A DNA stretch of 64,000 nt, from contig NZ_CP046172.1 of NCBI RefSeq assembly GCF_011801145.1, positions 2,666,001-2,730,000 of the forward strand, read 5' to 3'. A model generated the notes under the pieces. It ran no database searches. It was not told where the DNA came from and was given only the letters and a program-made list of their open reading frames with translations. Source of the stretch: Nocardia arthritidis (GTDB lineage: Bacteria; Actinomycetota; Actinomycetes; Mycobacteriales; Mycobacteriaceae). This document shows, piece by piece, positions 59,142-64,000 of the stretch. The stretch's first letter is position 1. Each line of letters begins with the position of its first letter. The position numbers were made by a program, and so were the translations under genes.

Positions 59142-60845
59142 ATGACATCCGCCGCGACTCCGCGTTCGGCGCGAGGTACCGCGCCCGCGCCGGGGCGCGG
59201 CAATGGGCAAATCGCTGGCAACGGCCGGGCCGGGCCGACGGGGCTGTTCGACGGCTATCACCCCGGTCGTTTCGCCGACGCCTTCGACGAGATGTTCGAC
59301 GCGGCGGGCCGGGTGCGTCAGCCGTACAAGGGCATCTATGCCGCGCTCGCGCCTATCGATGTCGCGGATCTGGCCCGCCGGGCCGACGCGCTGGACCGGG
59401 CGTTCATCGATCAGGGCATCACCTTCTCGCTGTCCGGTAAGGAGCGGCCGTTCCCGCTGGACCTGGTGCCGCGGGTGATCGCGGCGGCGGAGTGGAACAA
59501 GCTGGAACGCGGGATCAAACAGCGGATGGTGGCGCTGGAGTTGTTCCTCGCCGACGTGTACGGCGAGCAGAACATCCTGCGCGACGAGGTGATTCCGAAG
59601 CGGCTGGTCACCTCGTGCGAGCACTTCCACCGCGCGGCGGCGGGCCTGGTCCCGCCGAACGGGGTGCGCATCCACGTCGCGGGTATCGATCTGATCCGCG
59701 ACGAGAAGGGCGATTTCCGGGTGCTGGAGGACAATCTGCGCTCGCCGTCCGGCGTCTCGTACGTGATGGAGAACCGCCGCACCATGGCCAGGGTCTTCCC
59801 GGACCTGTTCGCCTCGCACCGGGTGCGCGCGGTCGGCGACTATCCGAGTCATCTGCTGCGGGCGCTGCGCGCGTCGGCCGCGCCGAACGAGGCGGACCCG
59901 ACGGTGGTGGTGCTCACGCCAGGGGTCTACAACTCGGCGTACTTCGAGCATTCGCTGCTGGCCAGGCAGATGGGCGTCGAGCTGGTGGAGGGGCGCGACC
60001 TGTTCTGCCGCGACAACGTCGTCTACATGCGGACGACGGCGGGGGAGCGGCAGGTGGACGTGATCTATCGCCGCATCGATGACGCGTTCCTGGATCCCAT
60101 GCATTTCCGGCCGGATTCGGTGCTCGGCGTCGCGGGCATTCTCAACGCGGCGCGCGCGGGCAATGTGGTGATCTCCAGCGCGGTCGGCAACGGTGTCGGC
60201 GACGACAAGCTGATCTACACCTATGTGCCCGCGATCATCGAGTACTACCTGAACGAGAAGCCTGTGCTGCCCAATGTCGACACCCTCCGCTGCTGGCACG
60301 ACGCCGAGCGGGCCGAGGTGCTCGACCGCATCGCCGAATTGGTGATCAAACCGGTCGAGGGGTCCGGCGGTTACGGCATCGTCATCGGGCCGGATGCGAA
60401 TTCTCGTGAGCTGGAAGCGATTCGGCGCAAGGTCCGGGCCGATCCGCGCGGCTGGATCGCCCAGCCGGTGGTGCAGCTGTCCACGGTGCCGACCAAGGTC
60501 GGCAACGAATTGGTGCCCCGGCACGTGGATCTGCGGCCGTTCGCGGTGAACGACGGCGAGGACGTGTGGGTGCTGCCCGGCGGGCTGACGAGGGTGGCCT
60601 TGCCCGACGGTTCGCTGGTGGTGAATTCCAGTCAGGGCGGCGGCAGCAAGGACACCTGGGTGCTGGCGGGGCGGGCCTCGCCCGCCGATCGAGAACTGGC
60701 GGGCGGCGAGCTGGTCACCGATCCGCCGCCCGCCCGAACGCGGGAACTGGGGCGGGAATTGACCGCCGCCCAAGCGAATCAGCAACAGCAGCAACAACAG
60801 CAGTCGTCCGGAATATCCTGCCGCCCAAGGGAAATGGGACCGTGA
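59142..60845 (+). CDS. Circularly permuted ATP-grasp protein (DUF404/DUF407 type)
   Basis: This 567-residue predicted ligase has a rearranged ATP-grasp fold. The motifs are FDGYHPGRFADAFDEMFDA at the N-terminus, HVAGIDLIRDEKGDFRVLED then NLRSPSGVSYVMENRR, LVIKPVEGSGGYGIVIGPDA (ATP loop), and HVDLRPFAVNDGEDVWVLPG near the end. The C-terminus has eight consecutive glutamines (60780-60803) outside the fold. It always occurs with alpha-E and transglutaminase genes, as here; the trio probably makes and cleaves an amide or peptide bond. The stop overlaps the alpha-E start. The product is unknown. Confidence 0.9.
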   Translation: MTSAATPRSARGTAPAPGRGNGQIAGNGRAGPTGLFDGYHPGRFADAFDEMFDAAGRVRQPYKGIYAALAPIDVADLARRADALDRAFIDQGITFSLSGKERPFPLDLVPRVIAAAEWNKLERGIKQRMVALELFLADVYGEQNILRDEVIPKRLVTSCEHFHRAAAGLVPPNGVRIHVAGIDLIRDEKGDFRVLEDNLRSPSGVSYVMENRRTMARVFPDLFASHRVRAVGDYPSHLLRALRASAAPNEADPTVVVLTPGVYNSAYFEHSLLARQMGVELVEGRDLFCRDNVVYMRTTAGERQVDVIYRRIDDAFLDPMHFRPDSVLGVAGILNAARAGNVVISSAVGNGVGDDKLIYTYVPAIIEYYLNEKPVLPNVDTLRCWHDAERAEVLDRIAELVIKPVEGSGGYGIVIGPDANSRELEAIRRKVRADPRGWIAQPVVQLSTVPTKVGNELVPRHVDLRPFAVNDGEDVWVLPGGLTRVALPDGSLVVNSSQGGGSKDTWVLAGRASPADRELAGGELVTDPPPARTRELGRELTAAQANQQQQQQQQSSGISCRPREMGP

Positions 60846-62182
60846 TGCTGGCCCGCAACGCGGAATCCCTTTACTGGATCGGGCGTTACGTCGAACGCGC
60901 CGACGATACCGCCCGGATCCTCGATGTCGCGGTGCATCAACTGCTGGAGGACGCCACCGTCGACCCCGATCGCACCTCCCGGGTGCTGCTGCGGGTGCTC
61001 GGCATCGAACCGCCGGAGGGCGACCTGGATGTCTGGTCGGTAACCGATCTGGTCGCGTTCAGCAACGAACATGGCGGCTCGATCATCGACTCGATCGCCA
61101 AGGCCCGCGAAAATGCCAGGGGCGCAAGGGAAGTGGCCTCCAGCGAGATGTGGGAATGCCTCAACGCCACCTACAACGGGCTGCCGGCCGCGGAACGGGC
61201 GGCCAGGGCGCTGGGCCCGCACCAATTCTTCCACTACATCAAGGATCGGGCGGCCATGTTCGCCGGGCTGTCGGATTCCACGCTCAGCCGCGACGACGGC
61301 TACCGCTTCCTGCTGCTCGGCCGCTCCATCGAACGCGTGGATATGACGGTGCGCCTGCTGCTTTCGCGCGCGGGCGACCGCGCGTCGTCGCCCGCCTGGG
61401 TGACGGTGTTGCGGTCGGCGAGTGCGCACGACACCTATCTGCGCACCCATCGCGGCCTGCTCGACGCCACGCTCGTCGTCGAATTCATGCTGCTGGACCG
61501 GCTTTTCCCGCGTTCGGTATTTCATTCGCTGCAGGTCGCGGAGACCTGCCTCGCCGAATTGGATCAGCGTCCGAGCAGCCGGGTCGGCGCCAGGCACGAG
61601 GCGCAGCGGCTGCTCGGCCGGGCCCGCAGCGAACTCGAATTCCTGCCGCCCGGAGCGCTGTTGGAGGATCTGCAGAACCGCCTCGACGCGTTGCAGACCA
61701 CCTGCCGCGAGGTCGGCGAGGCCATCGCGCTGCAGTACTTCCACGCCGCGCCCTGGGTGGCGTGGACCGACCTGCGCGGCGGCCGCGGTCGGGACGCGGT
61801 GGTGGAGGGGAGCTGTGAGCTGGCGGATCAGGGTGGTGCACACCACCGGATACGTGTACGACGCACCGGTCACCCGCTCGTTCAACGAGGCTCGGCTCAC
61901 CCCGCGCGCCGACAGCAGGCAGAACGTCATCCTGAACCGGGTGGAAACCGTTCCGTCCACCCGCTCCTACCGCTACACCGACTACTGGGGCACCGCCGTC
62001 ACCGCCTTCGATCTGCATGCGCCGCATACCGAATTGGAGGTCACCGGTTCATCGGTGGTGGAGACCGAACCGTTCGGCGACCCCGGCGAGGAACTGGACT
62101 GGGCGGCCTTGCGCAGCAGCCAGATCGCCGACCGCTTCGACGAAATGCTCGCGCCCACAACGTATGTCCCGCGCGATCGTAA
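60845..62182 (+). CDS. Alpha-E domain protein, with an off-frame C-terminal extension
   Basis: The alpha-E core starts MLARNAESLYWIGRYVERAD and runs to about residue 322 (IALQYFHAAPWVAWTDLRGG), with helices containing SSEMWECLNATYNGLP and RYFLLLGRS-like motifs (YRFLLLGRSIERVDMTVRLL). The frame then stays open another 120 residues, to 62182, across the transglutaminase gene in a different frame; this part is R/H-rich and looks non-coding. A TGA at 61816-61818 in the neighbouring frame would give the usual GTGA overlap. A single-base indel near 61,800, real or from sequencing, is likely, and the true end is probably near 61818. GTG 60842 is an alternative start. It works with its neighbours; its role is unknown. 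Confidence 0.8.
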   Translation: MLARNAESLYWIGRYVERADDTARILDVAVHQLLEDATVDPDRTSRVLLRVLGIEPPEGDLDVWSVTDLVAFSNEHGGSIIDSIAKARENARGAREVASSEMWECLNATYNGLPAAERAARALGPHQFFHYIKDRAAMFAGLSDSTLSRDDGYRFLLLGRSIERVDMTVRLLLSRAGDRASSPAWVTVLRSASAHDTYLRTHRGLLDATLVVEFMLLDRLFPRSVFHSLQVAETCLAELDQRPSSRVGARHEAQRLLGRARSELEFLPPGALLEDLQNRLDALQTTCREVGEAIALQYFHAAPWVAWTDLRGGRGRDAVVEGSCELADQGGAHHRIRVRRTGHPLVQRGSAHPARRQQAERHPEPGGNRSVHPLLPLHRLLGHRRHRLRSACAAYRIGGHRFIGGGDRTVRRPRRGTGLGGLAQQPDRRPLRRNARAHNVCPARS

Positions 62183-62657
62183 GCTCGCCGCCGTCGCCGA
62201 GCGGTTCGCCCGCGAACTGTCACCGGCGCAAGCCGTTGTGGCGGCGGCGCAATGGGTGCACGACACGATGGACTACATCCCGGGCACCACCTCCGTGCAC
62301 ACCTCGGCGGTGCAGGCGTACGCGGAACGTGAAGGGGTGTGCCAGGATTACGCGCATCTGACCCTGGTCCTGTTGCGCGGCATGGGGATTCCCAGCCGCT
62401 ACGTCTCCGGATATCTGCACCCGAATCCGGTGGCCGAGATCGGCGCGCCGGTGGCGGGCCAGTCGCATGCCTGGATCGAGGCATGGACCGGACTCTGGTG
62501 GGGCTACGACCCGACCAACAATATCGCCGTCAACGAACAGCACGTCTCGGTCGGCGTCGGACGGGATTACGCCGATGTGCCGCCGCTGAAGGGCATTTTC
62601 TCGGGCGGCGGCTCGACAGACCTCGAGGTCGTTGTGGAGATCACCCGCCTCGCGTAG
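61815..62657 (+). CDS. Transglutaminase-like protease family protein
   Basis: This 280-residue protein has the bacterial transglutaminase N-domain (VVHTTGYVYDAPVTRSFNEA) and the papain-like catalytic core: REGVCQDYAHLTLVLLRGMG with the cysteine, SHAWIEAWTGLWWGYDPTNN with histidine and aspartate. GTG 61815 follows GGAGGGGAG. It ends the ATP-grasp/alpha-E/transglutaminase operon, equal to Rv2409c. It probably hydrolyses or transfers an amide made by the ATP-grasp partner. All catalytic residues appear intact. Confidence 0.9.
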   Translation: MSWRIRVVHTTGYVYDAPVTRSFNEARLTPRADSRQNVILNRVETVPSTRSYRYTDYWGTAVTAFDLHAPHTELEVTGSSVVETEPFGDPGEELDWAALRSSQIADRFDEMLAPTTYVPRDRKLAAVAERFARELSPAQAVVAAAQWVHDTMDYIPGTTSVHTSAVQAYAEREGVCQDYAHLTLVLLRGMGIPSRYVSGYLHPNPVAEIGAPVAGQSHAWIEAWTGLWWGYDPTNNIAVNEQHVSVGVGRDYADVPPLKGIFSGGGSTDLEVVVEITRLA

Positions 62658-62726
62658 CGTCCGGACTGCGATACCCCATCTCGTCAGGCAGTTCTGCGTT
62701 CAGCAACCGCGTCGGAAGGTGGATCG

Positions 62727-63515
62727 ATGTCTCCAACGGCTCAGGAAGTGGTCGAGGAAGTAACCGAGAACGCGCCGACTTCGGAGTCCAAGAAGTGGGC
62801 GGCCGAGGCGTTGGGCACCTTCGTACTGGTCATCGGCGGCGTCGGCACTGCGGTGCTGGCCGGCCAGCGGGTCGGCGCGCTCGGTACCGCGCTGGCCTTC
62901 GGGCTGACACTGATGTTCCTCGTCTACGCGATCGGGCCGATCTCGGGCTGTCACGTGAATCCGGCTGTCACCGTGGGTCAGTTGCTGCTCGGCCGGATTT
63001 CCGGGCTCACCGCGGCCGGCTATGTGATCGCGCAGCTGATCGGCGCGTTCCTGGCCGGCATCGTGCTGTTCGCGCTGGCGAAGAACCTGCCGTCCTACGA
63101 TCGCGCGGTGAACGGTCTCGGCGCGAACGGCTGGGGCAGGCACAGCCCGTCGGCGGAGACCGGTCCACTGGGCCAGGTGGTGGTCGCGGACGGTTACGGG
63201 ATGGCGGCGATGATCATCGTCGAGGTGATGCTCACCGCGCTGCTGGTGTTCGTGGTGCTGGCCTCGACCGATCAGCTGTCGGACGTGCCGCTGGCCGGGT
63301 TGTCGATCGGCGTCACCCTGGCCGTGATCCACCTGGTCTCCATTCCGGTCGACAACACCTCGGTGAATCCGGCCCGCAGTCTCGGCGTCGCGCCCTATCA
63401 GGACGGAGCTATGGGGCAGGTGTGGGCGTTCGTGGTGTTCCCGGTGATCGGCGGGGCGCTCGGCGCGCTCCTCTATGGGATGCTGTTCGGCCGATCGCGG
63501 CCGCTGGTGTCCTGA
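62727..63515 (+). CDS. Aquaporin (MIP family)
   Basis: This 262-residue channel has six membrane helices and both NPA boxes: SGCHVNPAVTVGQLLLGRIS in loop B and DNTSVNPARSLGVAP in loop E. The arginine after the second NPA and the histidine in loop B region (GCHVNPA) favour a water-type (AqpZ-like) rather than glycerol channel. A polar N-terminus of about 20 residues precedes the first helix. It is a single-gene unit between the transglutaminase operon and a convergent membrane protein. Substrate preference is inferred. Confidence 0.88.
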   Translation: MSPTAQEVVEEVTENAPTSESKKWAAEALGTFVLVIGGVGTAVLAGQRVGALGTALAFGLTLMFLVYAIGPISGCHVNPAVTVGQLLLGRISGLTAAGYVIAQLIGAFLAGIVLFALAKNLPSYDRAVNGLGANGWGRHSPSAETGPLGQVVVADGYGMAAMIIVEVMLTALLVFVVLASTDQLSDVPLAGLSIGVTLAVIHLVSIPVDNTSVNPARSLGVAPYQDGAMGQVWAFVVFPVIGGALGALLYGMLFGRSRPLVS

Positions 63516-63538
63516 ACGGTGTTGTGCGCGGGGCGATT

Positions 63539-63946
63539 TCAGTCGGCGGTGCGGCCCGGTGGCGTTGCCGTGCAGGTCAACGTCACCAGGGCGGGCAGCG
63601 GGAACAGCAGCAGGAAGAGGTTGGGCACCCACCACAGCACGCTGAAATCGCCGCGCAGCGCCCAGAACGCGATCGCCTGCAGTCCTGCGGTGCTCGTCAG
63701 CGTCAGCGACACCGTCATCAGCGTCCGTGATCCGGACACCCGGCACAGGCTCGCCAAACCCGTTGCGCTGGCGGCCAGATCGAGTGCGACGAACGAGAAA
63801 TTCCAGTCGCTGAGAATCGGGTTGGTGTAATCCTTGTAGGCCAGATCCGGTGGGATCAGCCGGGCGAAGGCGGCGGCCCAGTACAGCAGGAAGCCGATAT
63901 CGGTGATCAGCATGGCCACCTTGGTCGGCCCGAGCACCCGATTCAT
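63539..63946 (-). CDS. DUF5360 (YvaD-like) membrane protein
   Basis: This 135-residue protein has four hydrophobic helices. The start TKVAMLITDIGFLLYW, the loop LAYKDYTNPILSDWNFSFVA and the second helix LDLAASATGLASL recall the small DUF5360/YvaD family. No function is known. ATG 63946 lies in front of a further minus-strand frame. It faces the aquaporin gene across 23 bp with no clear terminator. Confidence 0.75.
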   Translation of the reverse strand: MNRVLGPTKVAMLITDIGFLLYWAAAFARLIPPDLAYKDYTNPILSDWNFSFVALDLAASATGLASLCRVSGSRTLMTVSLTLTSTAGLQAIAFWALRGDFSVLWWVPNLFLLLFPLPALVTLTCTATPPGRTAD

Positions 63947-63963
63947 GAAATCTCCGATTGTCT

Positions 63964-64000
63964 TCAGTGCCAGGCGTATTCGGCGCAGAGCCGGTGGGCC
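63964..64000 (-). CDS. Possible C-terminus of a further gene (cut by window end)
   Basis: A minus-strand frame gives AHRLCAEYAWH and ends at TGA 63964-63966, 17 bp before the DUF5360 start. The residue mix looks protein-like and the spacing fits an operon. Too little is visible to name it; it may be chance. Confidence 0.3.
   Translation of the reverse strand, partial: AHRLCAEYAWH

Noticed and set aside
58878..60797. A minus-strand open frame of 639 codons antisense to the ATP-grasp gene
   Set aside because: Shadow of a conserved gene; composition typical of the complementary strand of high-GC coding DNA.
1..64000. CRISPR array, tRNA/rRNA genes, integrase or transposase
   Set aside because: No regularly spaced identical repeats, no cloverleaf-like sequence and no recombinase motifs were found by eye; short RNAs could be missed.

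Overview
The window reads as a chromosomal segment of a high-GC, mycolic-acid-type actinomycete, most likely Nocardia or a close relative. The right half follows the mycobacterial order proA, moxR-type ATPase, VWA protein, nadD, rsfS, gpgP, octT, degV, comEA, comEC, holA, rpsT, circularly permuted ATP-grasp, alpha-E, transglutaminase. The left part carries type VII secretion (ESX) accessory proteins. GTG and TTG starts, ATGA/GTGA stop-start overlaps and leaderless-looking promoters all fit this group. The genus is inferred; no rRNA lies in the window.

Layout. (1) 1-422: 3' end of proB. (2) 423-1378: gene-free, two copies of a long inverted-repeat element whose relatives recur at 29.96-30.48 kb. 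(3) 1379-3925, minus strand: espG, a small helical protein with a YxxxD-type signal, a 64-residue ORF and a PPE-like protein with a proline-rich tail. (4) 4106-14971, plus strand: eight tightly overlapping genes that look like an undescribed biosynthetic cluster. They encode a phosphohistidine phosphotransferase of the rifampin-phosphotransferase type, a fatty-acyl-AMP ligase fused to a nucleotidyltransferase, an acyl carrier protein, a frameshifted SDR reductase, an NDP-kinase-fold protein, an AfsA-like butyrolactone synthase, a nitroreductase and a UbiA prenyltransferase. (5) 14977-20433: a glycosyltransferase-cytochrome P450 fusion, divergent from a GT1 glycosyltransferase followed by an ABC-2 permease, and a convergent MerR regulator. 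These may tailor, export and control the product of region 4.

(6) 20524-24853: a mymA-like operon (alpha/beta hydrolase, SDR, di-iron protein, flavin monooxygenase) behind a palindromic operator. (7) 24968-29564: 2-hydroxyacid dehydrogenase, LigD-type polymerase domain, and a marR-MFS-isochorismatase operon with its own palindrome. (8) 29628-30599: one doubtful small ORF, then repeats. (9) 30600-38071: RecQ-like helicase, membrane protein, RtcB, a FluG-like amidohydrolase/glutamine-synthetase pair and a ribokinase.

(10) 38115-54565: the conserved housekeeping block (proA; moxR/VWA; HSP90-like/TPR pair; nadD-rsfS-gpgP-octT-degV; comEA-comEC; a VapBC-like pair; holA). gpgP and octT point to glucosylglycerate/methylglucose lipopolysaccharide synthesis. 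(11) 54631-58329: an LCP cell-wall ligase and a divergent aldo/keto reductase-XRE regulator pair. (12) 58642-62657: rpsT and, divergently, the ATP-grasp/alpha-E/transglutaminase trio. (13) 62727-64000: aquaporin, a DUF5360-like membrane protein, and the edge of a further gene.

The strongest candidate for something new is the 4.1-15 kb operon together with the GT-P450 fusion beside it.
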